Positions 53,079-62,119 of a stretch of 64,000 bases of DNA are shown here, one piece after another; positions within the stretch are counted from its first letter, which is position 1, and each line of letters begins with the position of its first letter. This DNA is from an uncultured Clostridia bacterium (GTDB lineage Bacteria; Bacillota; Clostridia; Oscillospirales; Oscillospiraceae). Location of the stretch: the NCBI GenBank assembly GCA_937893605.1, contig CALBGG010000139.1:1-64000 (forward strand), in the 5' to 3' direction. The translations under genes were made by a program, and so were the position numbers. Below the pieces are notes generated by a model, which saw only the letters and a program-made list of their open reading frames with translations, was not told the DNA's origin and searched no databases.

Positions 53079-53374
53079 TAGTTTTTTGCCATTTTGTCAA
53101 AAATTTTTTCTTTTTTTCTGCGCCGTCGCGGCTGATCGTCCGCAGTCTCGACGAGAATGATGTCTCCCCCGATGCGCACGATGCATTTCCACGGCAGGAT
53201 ATAGTCGTCCTCCCTGCCGAAAAGTCCGAAAAATTTCGCTTTTCCCGGCGTTATGAGCGAGATGAGCCGCCCCTCGGTTTCGTCAAGCTCCGCGTCGCAC
53301 ACATAGCCGAGGCGTCTGCCGGTGTGTACGTCGATTACCTCTTTGTATCTCAGCTCGGAAAAATAACTTATCAT
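53075..53374 (-). CDS. YlmC/YmxH-family PRC-barrel protein (sporulation-associated)
   Basis: A 99-residue protein with a PRC-barrel core (ELRYKEVIDVHTGRRLGYVC, then ILPWKCIVRIGGDIILV) and a basic tail (RRRRKKEK). The YlmC/YmxH family is confined to endospore formers and relatives; its molecular role is not known. GGAGG precedes ATG 53374. The hairpin at 53397-53425 separates it from the parB-like gene. Confidence 0.88.
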   Translation of the reverse strand: MISYFSELRYKEVIDVHTGRRLGYVCDAELDETEGRLISLITPGKAKFFGLFGREDDYILPWKCIVRIGGDIILVETADDQPRRRRKKEKIFDKMAKNY

Positions 53375-53396
53375 TTCAGCGCCTCCAACATTTAAA

Positions 53397-53425
53397 ATAC
53401 CGTCGTGTACATTCTACGACGGTAT
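53397..53425 (-). terminator. Hairpin terminator after the ParB-family gene
   Basis: ATACCGTCGT and ACGACGGTAT form a 10-bp stem followed on the minus strand by TTTTAAA. Confidence 0.65.
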
Positions 53426-53434
53426 ATTCATGTC

Positions 53435-54247
53435 CTATTCGGATTTGCTTTTGGGTATTGAAATGGTAAGTATCAGCTCGCTGTCGGTCTCCTCGCGCTT
53501 CATTCCGGCGGCGATGCCGCCCTGCTTCATGAGGTCGAGCCCGTGCAGGATGGTGTTCACGAAAACGCGCACATCCTTCATGATAAACGTTCTCTTCGGG
53601 TCGGGCTTCTCCTCGGGCTCGCGCAGGAGCGACTCGATATACGCGTCGGCGGCTGCGACGTTGAGATCGTGCTCGATCATGTATTCCAGCGCCATGCGTT
53701 GGGCGTTATCGTCGGCAAGGCGCAGCAGAGCGCGTCCGTGGCGCTCGGTGAGGCCGCTCGCGCGCAGCGAGGCGAGCACATCCTCCGGAAGCTTCAAAAG
53801 CCTCAGCTTGTTTGCAACCGCCGACTGCGATTTGCCGATCCTTCGTGCGGCCTCCTCCTGGCTCATGCCGAAAAGCTTTATGAGCTGGCTCAGGCCGTTT
53901 GCTTCCTCGATGAAATCGAGATCGCGCCTCTGAAGATTTTCAACAAGCGCGATGAGGCTCGCATCCTCAAGGCTCACGTCGAGCAGGATGCACGGCACGT
54001 CGCACAGTCCGGCAAGGCGCGCCGCTCTCAGCCGACGCTCGCCGGCGACGAGCTCATACCTGCTGTCACGCAATCTCACTGTCAGTGGATTTAAAACGCC
54101 GTACTGGGCTATGCTCTCGGAGAGCTCCTGAAGCTCCCCGTCGGGAAAGTTTTTTCGCGGCTGCACGGGGCTGGGCTCAAGCTCATCCACCGGCAGCCAG
54201 ATCACGCCGCCCCGCCGCGTTCCGGGGCGCAGCTTTGTCGCTTGCAT
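53435..54247 (-). CDS. ParB/Spo0J/Noc-family DNA-binding CTPase
   Basis: A 270-residue ParB-like protein. The CTP-binding domain shows the C motifs (GVLNPLTVR, GERRLRAARLAG, ENLQRRDLDFIEEA) and is followed by a central helix-turn-helix (EEAARRIGKSQSAVANKLRL) and a short C-terminal dimerisation segment. The family spreads along DNA from parS-like sites. No ParA/Soj gene lies beside it and no parS sequence was seen nearby, so it may be a Noc-like or accessory paralogue and not the main partition protein. Confidence 0.9.
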   Translation of the reverse strand: MQATKLRPGTRRGGVIWLPVDELEPSPVQPRKNFPDGELQELSESIAQYGVLNPLTVRLRDSRYELVAGERRLRAARLAGLCDVPCILLDVSLEDASLIALVENLQRRDLDFIEEANGLSQLIKLFGMSQEEAARRIGKSQSAVANKLRLLKLPEDVLASLRASGLTERHGRALLRLADDNAQRMALEYMIEHDLNVAAADAYIESLLREPEEKPDPKRTFIMKDVRVFVNTILHGLDLMKQGGIAAGMKREETDSELILTISIPKSKSE

Positions 54248-54333
54248 AAGTGTACCTCCTATACACCGTAGAGTATATAGAAAACTTACACTGTTTGCCC
54301 CGCAAAGTCTGCCGCATCGTGTGGTTTACATAA

Positions 54334-54367
54334 AAAAATTCCGCACTGTATCAGTGCAGAATTTTTT
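54334..54367 (-). terminator. Terminator of the glycogen operon
   Basis: On the minus strand AAATTCTGCACTG and CAGTGCGGAATTT pair (one mismatch) and run into TTTTTTT directly after the kinase stop codon. Confidence 0.88.
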
Positions 54368-55254
54368 CAGCTTATAAGCTCCGGGCAGAGCTCGGGGTTT
54401 ATCGTTTCGGCGCAGGCGGCGCACATTGCGGCAGCCTTCATGGCGGCCGAAGCGCTTTCGACTATACCCAGGCCGTTGACTCCGGCCCAGATTATCGCAG
54501 CCGTGGCCGCGTCGCCGCAGCCGGTGCAGTTTACGATCTCGGTCGTTTCGCAGGGAAGCTTTATTATCTCGCTGCCCTCCGCCGCGACGATGCCGTCGGC
54601 GCCGAGGGATACAAAGACCTTCTTAACGCCCTCGCGCAGCAGAGCCTCCGCCGCAAACAGAGAGGTCGTTTCGTTCGTCATGCTCTTTGCCTCGAACTCG
54701 TTGGGCTTGAAAGCGGTGAGCTTTGAAAGAGCCGGTCTGAGGCGCTCCGCCTTGGCGGCGGACACGGGATCTGCGTACAGGGGCGCTGTGACGTTTTCAG
54801 CTATCCACGCGACGGTTTCGCGCGTGAGATTTGCATCGATGACGACGGCATCGGCCGCGTTTATCTCTTTTATATGCGCCTTGAGATACTCAGGCGTTAT
54901 GCTCGCTGATATGTCCGTATCGCTCACGCCGATGAGCATATCGCCGTTTTCGTCGGTGACGTAGAGATAGCTCGATGTTCTGCCTCCGCTCATGCGTCGG
55001 CTCAAATGCATATCCATGCCGAGCTTTACGCAGCTTTCATACACGCTGTCGCCGTAAACATCGTCACCTGTGGCGGCGATAAATTTTACGTCAAGCCCCA
55101 GCAGGCAGAGATTGTGCGCAATGTTCCTGCCCACGCCGCCGGGACTGAAGGAAACCGTCCCGGGATTTGAATCGTTCATGCGCGGCGCTTTATCCGGGCG
55201 GCCGCATATGTCCATATTAACGGCGCCGATAACTACTACAGTCTTATTCCCCAT
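54367..55254 (-). CDS. PfkB-family sugar/nucleoside kinase (pseudouridine-kinase-like)
   Basis: A 295-residue ribokinase-fold enzyme. The substrate-lid segment SNPGTVSFSPGGVGRNIA (29-46) matches pseudouridine kinases. The anion-hole motif normally written GAGD is GCGD (245-248); the catalytic base Asp248 is kept. No pseudouridine-5'-phosphate glycosidase gene is adjacent. Its start overlaps the end of the glycogen phosphorylase gene by 19 bp, so it is last in the glgC-glgD-glgP operon, an unusual place for a nucleoside kinase; another phosphorylatable sugar is possible. Confidence 0.85.
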   Translation of the reverse strand: MGNKTVVVIGAVNMDICGRPDKAPRMNDSNPGTVSFSPGGVGRNIAHNLCLLGLDVKFIAATGDDVYGDSVYESCVKLGMDMHLSRRMSGGRTSSYLYVTDENGDMLIGVSDTDISASITPEYLKAHIKEINAADAVVIDANLTRETVAWIAENVTAPLYADPVSAAKAERLRPALSKLTAFKPNEFEAKSMTNETTSLFAAEALLREGVKKVFVSLGADGIVAAEGSEIIKLPCETTEIVNCTGCGDAATAAIIWAGVNGLGIVESASAAMKAAAMCAACAETINPELCPELIS

Positions 55255-57644
55255 ATGCCCTCCGCATACTCTTTTATCGCGCGGTCGGCGGCGAATATGC
55301 CGGCCTCGGCAGTGTTTGTGATAGACAGTCTCGCACGCTCTGCCGGGTCGGATATTACCGAGTACATTCTGTCGTGTGTATTGACGTAATCGCGGTAGTC
55401 GGCGCAGAGCATATACGGGTCGCCGTTATACAGCAGTCCCGACACGAGGTCGGAGTAGCTCTTGCCGTCGGCAAAGCCGCGGCTTATCCTGTCGAGCACC
55501 GCGCCGAGCTCGGCATCCTCGCGCGCATAGCGCTGCGGATCATAGCCCGAGGCCTTGAGTGCGGTGACCTCATCGGCCTTCAGGCCGAACAGGAACATGT
55601 TCTTATCGCCGAGGCGCTCGTACATCTCGACGTTCGCGCCGTCGAGCGTGCCGATGGTGACGGCTCCGTTGAGCATGAGCTTCATGTTGCCAGTGCCGGA
55701 GGCCTCCTTGCCGGCTGTGGATATCTGCTCGGAAACCTGCGCTGCAGGCATGAGCGCTTCGGCCGTAGATACACGGTAGTTTTCCGTGAAGCAGACCTGG
55801 AGCTTTCCCTTGCACAGCGGATCGCGGTCTATATCTTCAGCCAGCGAACAGATGAGCTCGATGATACGCTTTGCGGTGTGGTATCCTGCGGCGGCCTTGG
55901 CGCCGAACACGAAGCTGCGCGGCGTGAATTCGGCGTTGGGGTCTTCATGTATCTGCATTTGCAGGCGCGTTATGAGCATCGCGCACAGAAGCTGGCGCTT
56001 ATACTCGTGCAGGCGCTTTACCTGAACGTCGAGTATCGCGTCGGGGTCAAGGGCAAAACCGTCGTTTTTGGACAAAAATCTCGCAAAATCGTATTTATTG
56101 AGGCGCTTTATCTCGTTTACGCGGTGCTGCACCTCGCTTCTTCCGGCGTAATCCAAAAGTCCGATGAGCTTCTCGGGCTCGGTGAGGTACTCATCGCCCT
56201 CCAAAAGCTCGCTCACGAGACCGTGCAGACGCGGATTTGCCTGGGCGAGCCAGCGGCGATGGTCGATGCCGTTTGTGACGTAGGTGAATCTCTCAGGGCG
56301 GAGCTGGCAGATATCCTTAAAGAGGTCTTTTTTCAGTATCTCCCCGTGCAGGCCGGAAACGCCGTTTATCTTATAGCAGGCCGCAAGGCAGAGGTTTGCC
56401 ATGTGCACCTGTCCGTCGCGGATGATGAGGTTTTTGCCGACCTTTTCGCTGTTGCCGAAGTTTGATACCAGATACTCGCACCAGCGGCGGTTTATCTCGC
56501 AAAGTATCTCCCATACTCGCGGCAGGAGCGTCTGCACGAGATCCTGCGGCCATTTTTCCAGTGCCTCGCTCATGACGGTATGGTTCGTATAAGCGACAGA
56601 ACCGCTCACCTGCTGCCAGGCCTCGTCCCAGCCGAGGCCGTACTCATCCATCATGATGCGCATGAGCTCGGGGATAACGAGAGCCGGGTGCGTGTCGTTT
56701 ATCTGTATGGCGTGATGCTTTGAAAAGCTTCTTATGTCGTTAAAGCGCCGCATGTGGGTCTTTATGATCGACTGCGCCGTCGCCGAGAGGAAGAAATACT
56801 GCTGCTTAAGGCGCAGCGTCTTGCCCTCTATGTGATCGTCGGCCGGGTACAGCACCTTCGTTATGACCTCGCTCATAGTACGCTGCTCAAGACTTTTTAC
56901 ATACTCGCCCTCGGAGAAGAGGTACATATCCAGCGCGCTCGTGCTCCTTGCGTCCCACAGGCGGAGGATGTTGACCTCGTTGCCGCCGTAGCCGGCGATG
57001 AGCATGTCGCGCGGAACGGCAGTGACGGTCTGATATCCGGTGTGCTCGGCATGGTATCTTCCGAAGCTGTCCCAGCGCGGAGATATCGTTCCGCCGAAGC
57101 GCACCTCGACAGCCTCGTCGTTGTGCGCAACCAGCCAGCTTTCGGCCGCGCTGCGCCAGTCGTCGGCGACCTCGGTCTGCTTGCCGTCAACTATCTTCTG
57201 ACGGAAGATGCCGAGCTCATAGCACAGCGAATAGCCCGTTGCGGGTATGCCGAGTGTTGCCAGCGAGTCCATATAGCACGCGGCAAGTCTGCCCAGGCCG
57301 CCGTTGCCGAGACCGGCGTCGTTTTCCGCCTCAAATATATCCGAGGCATTGCGGCCGAGATCGGTCAGAGCTCCCGTGAGTGCGTCGGCTATGCCGAGGT
57401 TGAATGCGTTTTTCATTAGGCTGCGCCCCATGAGGAATTCCATGGACAGATAGTGCACCTCGCGGTCGGGGCATCTTGCCTCCTCGACGGCGAGCAGTCT
57501 GCTCATTATCTCGCGGATGACGATGGCGCTTGCCTGAAACACCTGATCGTCGGTCGCGGTTTGTGCTGTAACGGCGAAGTGCGCGCAGAGCTTATCCTCT
57601 ATTGCGCTGCGCACCTCGTCGCGTGAGATCTGGCTTGTGAACAT
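55236..57644 (-). CDS. glgP: Glycogen/alpha-glucan phosphorylase
   Basis: An 802-residue, PLP-dependent GT35 enzyme that releases glucose-1-phosphate from alpha-1,4-glucan ends. Hallmarks are NDAGLGNGGLGRLAACYMDS near residue 110, QINDTHPAL, and the PLP-lysine segment EASGTGNMKLMLNGA (~645-660). Length is normal. It sits 16 bp after glgD, so synthesis of ADP-glucose and glycogen breakdown are co-transcribed. Confidence 0.97.
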   Translation of the reverse strand: MFTSQISRDEVRSAIEDKLCAHFAVTAQTATDDQVFQASAIVIREIMSRLLAVEEARCPDREVHYLSMEFLMGRSLMKNAFNLGIADALTGALTDLGRNASDIFEAENDAGLGNGGLGRLAACYMDSLATLGIPATGYSLCYELGIFRQKIVDGKQTEVADDWRSAAESWLVAHNDEAVEVRFGGTISPRWDSFGRYHAEHTGYQTVTAVPRDMLIAGYGGNEVNILRLWDARSTSALDMYLFSEGEYVKSLEQRTMSEVITKVLYPADDHIEGKTLRLKQQYFFLSATAQSIIKTHMRRFNDIRSFSKHHAIQINDTHPALVIPELMRIMMDEYGLGWDEAWQQVSGSVAYTNHTVMSEALEKWPQDLVQTLLPRVWEILCEINRRWCEYLVSNFGNSEKVGKNLIIRDGQVHMANLCLAACYKINGVSGLHGEILKKDLFKDICQLRPERFTYVTNGIDHRRWLAQANPRLHGLVSELLEGDEYLTEPEKLIGLLDYAGRSEVQHRVNEIKRLNKYDFARFLSKNDGFALDPDAILDVQVKRLHEYKRQLLCAMLITRLQMQIHEDPNAEFTPRSFVFGAKAAAGYHTAKRIIELICSLAEDIDRDPLCKGKLQVCFTENYRVSTAEALMPAAQVSEQISTAGKEASGTGNMKLMLNGAVTIGTLDGANVEMYERLGDKNMFLFGLKADEVTALKASGYDPQRYAREDAELGAVLDRISRGFADGKSYSDLVSGLLYNGDPYMLCADYRDYVNTHDRMYSVISDPAERARLSITNTAEAGIFAADRAIKEYAEGIWGIRL

Positions 57645-57660
57645 AGTTTAGCTTAACTCC

Positions 57661-58773
57661 TTAGATCTTTGTGCCCTTCGGGAGCACTACCGGCAGCTTC
57701 TCGCTGCCCATGATGGTTTGAAAGGATGACACTCTCGACTGCTTGTCGGCAATGACGTTTTTCATTATGACGCCCTCTCCGACCTCCGTTCCGCGCATGA
57801 TGACGCAGCCGGAAAGCTTCGCGCCATTGCGTATGCGAACATCGGACGATATGATGCAGTTTTCTATCTCGCCCTCTATTATGCAGCCGTCGGCGACAAG
57901 GCAGTTATGCGCGCCCGAGCTCTCGGCGTAATATGTGCTGACATCCTCGTGCGTTTTCGTGCGCACGGGGCGATCCGCCGGAAACAGCTCCGTGCGGTTT
58001 GCCGCCGAGAGCATATCCATATTGGCATCGAAGAACGCCTCGGTGCTCATAATGCGCCTGCCGTAGCCGCGGTGGAAATAGACGTTCACCCTTCCGCCGC
58101 TTGCGAGATAATCCGCTATCGCGTCACGGTGAAAATGGTAGCGGTTTGCCGCAGCGCAGGAGCTCATCATGTCAAGCAGCAGCTGCTTTGATATTATATA
58201 CGCTTCGAGCGACGCCGCGCCCTCTCCCGCCGCAGTCTGATTGAAGATCATCCGGCGCGCAAAGCCGTCGGGATCGACGATGTAGCGATGGTGTCTGTAG
58301 TCGGGCGTTTGGTCGGTGCAGATCGCAGTTATCTCCGCGCCGGAGGCGAGATGCTCGCATATAGCTTCCCGCAGGTCGATATTTGCCGCAGTGTTTCCGT
58401 GCATCATAACTATGTATTTTGCGCTTATATCGTTTATATAGGTCGACACGGCGTTAAGTGCCTCTATCGTACCGTTATAATCACCCTGGTGATACTCCGG
58501 CAGGCCGAACGGCGGCAGCATGCGAAGTCCGCCTATTCTGCGCCCCATATCCCAGTCTTTGCCGCTGGCAAGATGGTCCAATAGCGACTGATAGTCGCGG
58601 CGCATGATAACGCCGACATCGTGTATGCCCGCGTTCATGAAAGACGACAGCGCAAAGTCTATCAGTCTGTATCTTCCGCAGAACGGAAGTGAGGATGCCG
58701 TGCGGTGGCGAACAAGCTCACCCAGCTCGGGAACCGCGCCGTAAGCAAAGATTATTCCGTGAAAATCACTCAT
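57661..58773 (-). CDS. glgD: GlgD subunit of glucose-1-phosphate adenylyltransferase
   Basis: A 370-residue GlgC paralogue with a degenerate nucleotidyltransferase loop: where GlgC has LAGGQGSRL, this protein reads FAYGAVPELGELVRHR. A C-terminal left-handed beta-helix is present. In Firmicutes GlgD is catalytically weak and raises the activity of GlgC in a GlgCD hetero-oligomer. ATG 58773 has AGGAGG upstream; a longer in-frame version starting at 58854 would overlap glgC. Confidence 0.93.
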   Translation of the reverse strand: MSDFHGIIFAYGAVPELGELVRHRTASSLPFCGRYRLIDFALSSFMNAGIHDVGVIMRRDYQSLLDHLASGKDWDMGRRIGGLRMLPPFGLPEYHQGDYNGTIEALNAVSTYINDISAKYIVMMHGNTAANIDLREAICEHLASGAEITAICTDQTPDYRHHRYIVDPDGFARRMIFNQTAAGEGAASLEAYIISKQLLLDMMSSCAAANRYHFHRDAIADYLASGGRVNVYFHRGYGRRIMSTEAFFDANMDMLSAANRTELFPADRPVRTKTHEDVSTYYAESSGAHNCLVADGCIIEGEIENCIISSDVRIRNGAKLSGCVIMRGTEVGEGVIMKNVIADKQSRVSSFQTIMGSEKLPVVLPKGTKI

Positions 58774-58775
58774 TT

Positions 58776-59969
58776 TCAGACCTCCTCGCTTTTGTATATC
58801 ATTGCGCCGGGCTTGACGCAGGCGTTTTCTCTTATGTCTATTCTCGGGCCGCATGTCGCAACGCCCCAGCTGTTGCTTCCGTCGGGCGGAGCGCCGACAT
58901 GCGCGCCGCCGTGTATTACCGTCTGCTCTCCGATGATGGCGTATTCCACCGTTGCTCCGGCCTCTACCTTGGCGCCGGGCATGAGCACCGAATAGAGCAC
59001 CCTTGCGCCCTTTTCGACGACCGCCGACGACGAGAGAACGGAGTTTTCAACATGTCCCTCTATCTCGCAGCCCTCGGTGACGATCGAGTGTACGACAGTT
59101 GCGTCGGAGCCGACATAGTGCGGCGGCTGCGCCACACTTCTCGAGCGTATCGGCCAGCTCGGATCATAGAGATTTATAAGCGTTGTGGACAGCATGTCCA
59201 TGTTCGCATCCCACAGGCTCGTTATCGTGCCGACGTCGCGCCAGTAGCCGTCAAAGCGATACGGCCAGAGCTTTTCGCCGGCTCTCAGCATGTTGGGGAT
59301 TATATTCTTGCCGAAGTCCTTGCTCGAAGTCGGGTCATTCTCATCCTCGATCAGGTACTTGCGGAGCTTTTTCCAATTAAATATGTATATGCCCATGGAG
59401 GCAAGATCGCTCTTGGGCTTTTTGGGCTTTTCCTCAAACTGCTCGACATAGCCGTCGGCGCCGAGGTTCATGATGCCGAAGCGCGTGGCCTCCTCCATGG
59501 AGACCTGCAAAACGGCTATCGTGCAGGCCGCCTCCTTTTCGATGTGCTCGCGCAGCATTTTCGAGTAGTCCATTTTATAGATATGGTCGCCCGAAAGGAT
59601 GAGCACATTATCGGGATCGTACATCTCGATAAAGCCGATATTCTGATAAATGGCGTTTGCTGTTCCGGAGAACCAGGAGCCTGTCTCCCCCGCTGTCTGG
59701 TACGGCGGAAGAATGAACACTCCGCCGTCGGTGGAATCGAGATCCCAGGGCTGGCCGCCTCCTATGTAGCTGTTGAGCTGCAGCGGACGGTACTGCGTGA
59801 GCACGCCCACCGTGTCTATACCCGAATTTGCGCAGTTTGACAGAGGGAAGTCTATTATGCGGTATTTCCCGCCGAAGGGCATGTTGGGCTTAGCCACGTC
59901 CTGGGTCAATGCGTAAAGCCTGGAGCCCTGGCCTCCTGCAAGGAGCATTGCTATGCAGCTTTTCTTCAT
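58776..59969 (-). CDS. glgC: Glucose-1-phosphate adenylyltransferase catalytic subunit
   Basis: A 397-residue ADP-glucose pyrophosphorylase, the committed step of glycogen synthesis. N-terminal [15 protein letters not shown], then [19 protein letters not shown], the ADP-glucose site GDHIYKMDY and a C-terminal beta-helix domain. First gene of the glgC-glgD-glgP-pfkB operon; glgD begins 2 bp after it. Glycogen synthase and branching enzyme are not in the window. Confidence 0.97.
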   Translation of the reverse strand: MKKSCIAMLLAGGQGSRLYALTQDVAKPNMPFGGKYRIIDFPLSNCANSGIDTVGVLTQYRPLQLNSYIGGGQPWDLDSTDGGVFILPPYQTAGETGSWFSGTANAIYQNIGFIEMYDPDNVLILSGDHIYKMDYSKMLREHIEKEAACTIAVLQVSMEEATRFGIMNLGADGYVEQFEEKPKKPKSDLASMGIYIFNWKKLRKYLIEDENDPTSSKDFGKNIIPNMLRAGEKLWPYRFDGYWRDVGTITSLWDANMDMLSTTLINLYDPSWPIRSRSVAQPPHYVGSDATVVHSIVTEGCEIEGHVENSVLSSSAVVEKGARVLYSVLMPGAKVEAGATVEYAIIGEQTVIHGGAHVGAPPDGSNSWGVATCGPRIDIRENACVKPGAMIYKSEEV

Positions 59970-60002
59970 GTCGTCCGTCCTTTCTGACTTTCATTTAATT
60001 AA

Positions 60003-60036
60003 ATGACGGCAAAGTGCCCGAGCCCCATGCCGTCAT
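60003..60036 (-). terminator. Hairpin between pth and the glycogen operon
   Basis: ATGACGGCA and TGCCGTCAT (9-bp perfect stem), followed on the minus strand by TTTAATTAAATG. It probably ends the prs-pth transcript; it could also shape the glgC leader. Confidence 0.6.
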
Positions 60037-60054
60037 CGCATAGGGGATGATTTA

Positions 60055-60648
60055 TTAGCCCCTTGTGTTGAATTTGTTCATCGCCTTGTCCGCGCCCTCT
60101 GTTATATAGCACTCGACGGCGTCGGCGGCTTTTTTTGCAGCGGCTTCCATGTCCGCCGCATCCTGTCCCTTGAATGCTGCAAGCACCCAGTCGGCCATGT
60201 CATAATCCGGGTGCGGCGGAGCGCCGACGCCCAGACGGATGCGCGGAAACCGGTCCGTTCCGAGCTGAGCTATAATGCTTTTAAGCCCGTTATGTCCCCC
60301 GGCGGAGCCGCCGCGGCGTATGCGTATCTTGCCTATCGGCAGAGCCGTTTCGTCGGACACGACTATGATGCGCTCGGGAGGCACCTTATAAAACCTCGCC
60401 GCCTGAGCTATCGCGTCGCCGGACAGGTTCATATAGGTCTGCGGCTTCATCAGCAGCACCTTGTGCGAGTCGATATCGACCGTCTGCGTAAGCGCCTTGA
60501 AGCGCATTTTGTTTATGGTGACGCCAAGCTTTCTTTCCATGGCGTCGGCCGTCATGAAGCCTGCGTTATGCCTTGTTCCGTTGTATTTAAGTCCGGGGTT
60601 TCCGAGGAATGCGACGATCCACTCCGCCCCACCTTTGGAAAAAAACAT
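60055..60648 (-). CDS. pth: Peptidyl-tRNA hydrolase
   Basis: A 197-residue Pth1-type enzyme that recycles peptidyl-tRNA. FLGNPGLKYNGTRHNAGF carries the substrate asparagine and catalytic histidine, the MKPQTYMNLSG motif is intact, and the aspartate lies in VVSDETALPIG (usually HDDLDLP). GGSAGGHNGLKSI completes the site. It follows prs by 2 bp, a common pairing in Firmicutes. Confidence 0.96.
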   Translation of the reverse strand: MFFSKGGAEWIVAFLGNPGLKYNGTRHNAGFMTADAMERKLGVTINKMRFKALTQTVDIDSHKVLLMKPQTYMNLSGDAIAQAARFYKVPPERIIVVSDETALPIGKIRIRRGGSAGGHNGLKSIIAQLGTDRFPRIRLGVGAPPHPDYDMADWVLAAFKGQDAADMEAAAKKAADAVECYITEGADKAMNKFNTRG

Positions 60649-60650
60649 TT

Positions 60651-61613
60651 TTACTCAAACAGATTGGAGATGGATATCTCCTCGTAAACGCGCTGGATAG
60701 CCTCGGCAAATACCGGAGCTACGGACATGTACTTGATCTTCTCGCAGGGCTGTGCATTTTCGGGATACGGGATGGTGTCGAGCAGCAGCAGCTCCTTGAT
60801 GCAGCTGTTGTCGATACGCTCGATCGCAGGGCCGGAGAGCACGCCGTGGCTTGCGCATGCGTAAACCTCCTTCGCTCCGCCGATCTCAAAGATAGCCTTT
60901 GCCGCGCCGACAAGAGAGCCTGCGGTGTCGACCATATCGTCAAGCAGGATGCAGGTCTTGCCCTCGACGTTGCCGATGATGTTCATGACCTCGGACTGAT
61001 TCGCCTTCTCGCGGCGCTTATCGACGATGGCCATATTGCAGCCGAGCTTCATGGAGAAGTTGCGGGCGCGGGCGGTGCTGCCGACGTCGGGAGATACGAC
61101 CATTATATCGTCATTATCCTTGCCGAAAACGTCGATGTAATGCTTTGCAAAGAGAGGAGCGCCGAAAAGATTGTCAACGGGGATATCGAAAAATCCCTGG
61201 ATCTGAGCGGCGTGGAGATCCATGGTCAGGACGCGGTCGGCGCCTGCGGCGGTGATGAGGTTTGCAACGAGCTTTGCGGAGATGGGGTCGCGGCTTTTTG
61301 CCTTGCGGTCCTGGCGGGCATAGCCGAAATACGGGATAACGGCGGTTATTCTGCCTGCGGATGCTCTGCGCATGGCGTCGATCATGACGAGCAGCTCCAT
61401 AAGGTTGTCGTTAACGGGCTTGCAGGTCGACTGAACGATGAAAACGTCGGCGCCGCGCACCGGCTCGTGAACGGATATCGAGCACTCGCCGTCAGCGAAA
61501 TTTGAGCAGGTGCAGTCGCCGAGGTTCTTGAAAAGCTGGTTGCATATCTGATTTGCGAGCTTGTGATTTGAGTTGCCGGAGAATACCTTGATCTCTTTGC
61601 CGTGGGAAATCAT
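60651..61613 (-). CDS. prs: Ribose-phosphate pyrophosphokinase (PRPP synthetase)
   Basis: A 320-residue class I enzyme making PRPP for nucleotide, histidine and NAD synthesis. RQDRKAKSRDPISAKLVANL (catalytic flexible loop region), DLHAAQIQGFF, and the PRPP-binding VVSPDVGSTARAR and LLDDMVDTAGS motifs are present. First gene of the prs-pth unit. Confidence 0.97.
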   Translation of the reverse strand: MISHGKEIKVFSGNSNHKLANQICNQLFKNLGDCTCSNFADGECSISVHEPVRGADVFIVQSTCKPVNDNLMELLVMIDAMRRASAGRITAVIPYFGYARQDRKAKSRDPISAKLVANLITAAGADRVLTMDLHAAQIQGFFDIPVDNLFGAPLFAKHYIDVFGKDNDDIMVVSPDVGSTARARNFSMKLGCNMAIVDKRREKANQSEVMNIIGNVEGKTCILLDDMVDTAGSLVGAAKAIFEIGGAKEVYACASHGVLSGPAIERIDNSCIKELLLLDTIPYPENAQPCEKIKYMSVAPVFAEAIQRVYEEISISNLFE

Positions 61614-61670
61614 TTTAAATCGTCCTCTCTGTATTTATTCGTGGTCTTACCCATTATCTTTATCCATTGA

Positions 61671-61699
61671 ATTATACCAAATGCACCGTCATTTGAAAA
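61671..61699 (-). promoter_or_regulatory. prs-pth promoter
   Basis: On the minus strand TATAAT (plus 61671-61676) lies 17 bp downstream of a weak -35 box TTTTCA (plus 61694-61699), leaving a ~50-nt leader. Confidence 0.6.
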
Positions 61700-61927
61700 G
61701 AGGCTTTAATAAACAATTTTGTAACCGGATTGACCCCTTTTCTGTATAAAAGGGCGAGTAAGCTCATCGAAGCCGGCCGGTCCGTCTTATCGGCGCCTTA
61801 AAATGCGTAATTCGCAATACTCCCGGAAATCAGGCAAAGCTCAAGAGCCTATTATCGGCCGCCGAAGCGAGAGGCGGCGCGTATTTTTCGGGCCGCAGGG
61901 CTTCCGATATTTTTATCAGCAGCAAAG

Positions 61928-61959
61928 CCGCCCGTGAGGCCTATTCACGGGCGGTTTTT
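61928..61959 (+). terminator. Orphan plus-strand terminator
   Basis: CCGCCCGTGA and TCACGGGCGG with TTTTT. No plus-strand gene lies upstream of it: 61700-61925 holds only hairpins (CCTTTT/AAAAGG near 61736-61753, TGCG/CGCA near 61803, GCCGCC/GGCGGC near 61858-61880). The region may encode a small RNA or be what is left of one or of a lost gene. Confidence 0.75.
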
Positions 61960-61979
61960 CCTGTAAATGATTTTTACAC

Positions 61980-62008
61980 TTGCATAATATATGTATATAT
62001 GTTAATAT
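61980..62008 (+). promoter_or_regulatory. Promoter of the ABC exporter operon
   Basis: TTGCAT (61980-61985) and TAATAT (62003-62008), 17 bp apart, about 110 bp before the first permease gene. Confidence 0.6.
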
Positions 62009-62119
62009 AGACATAGACAGGACGAAACATTATAACCAATATATGCGCCGTTGGGTGATATGCACTTGAATTTCAGGTGTTTAAACGCTTTTCGGCGAAC
62101 GATGGGCAAGGAGGCTTAT

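Noticed and set aside
55374..56465. A 363-codon plus-strand frame inside glgP
   Set aside because: Antisense to invariant phosphorylase motifs including the PLP site; it cannot be the coding strand.
61762..62010. An open frame on the plus strand upstream of the ABC operon
   Set aside because: It has no usable start codon and runs through a terminator hairpin, which produces its protein-like look.
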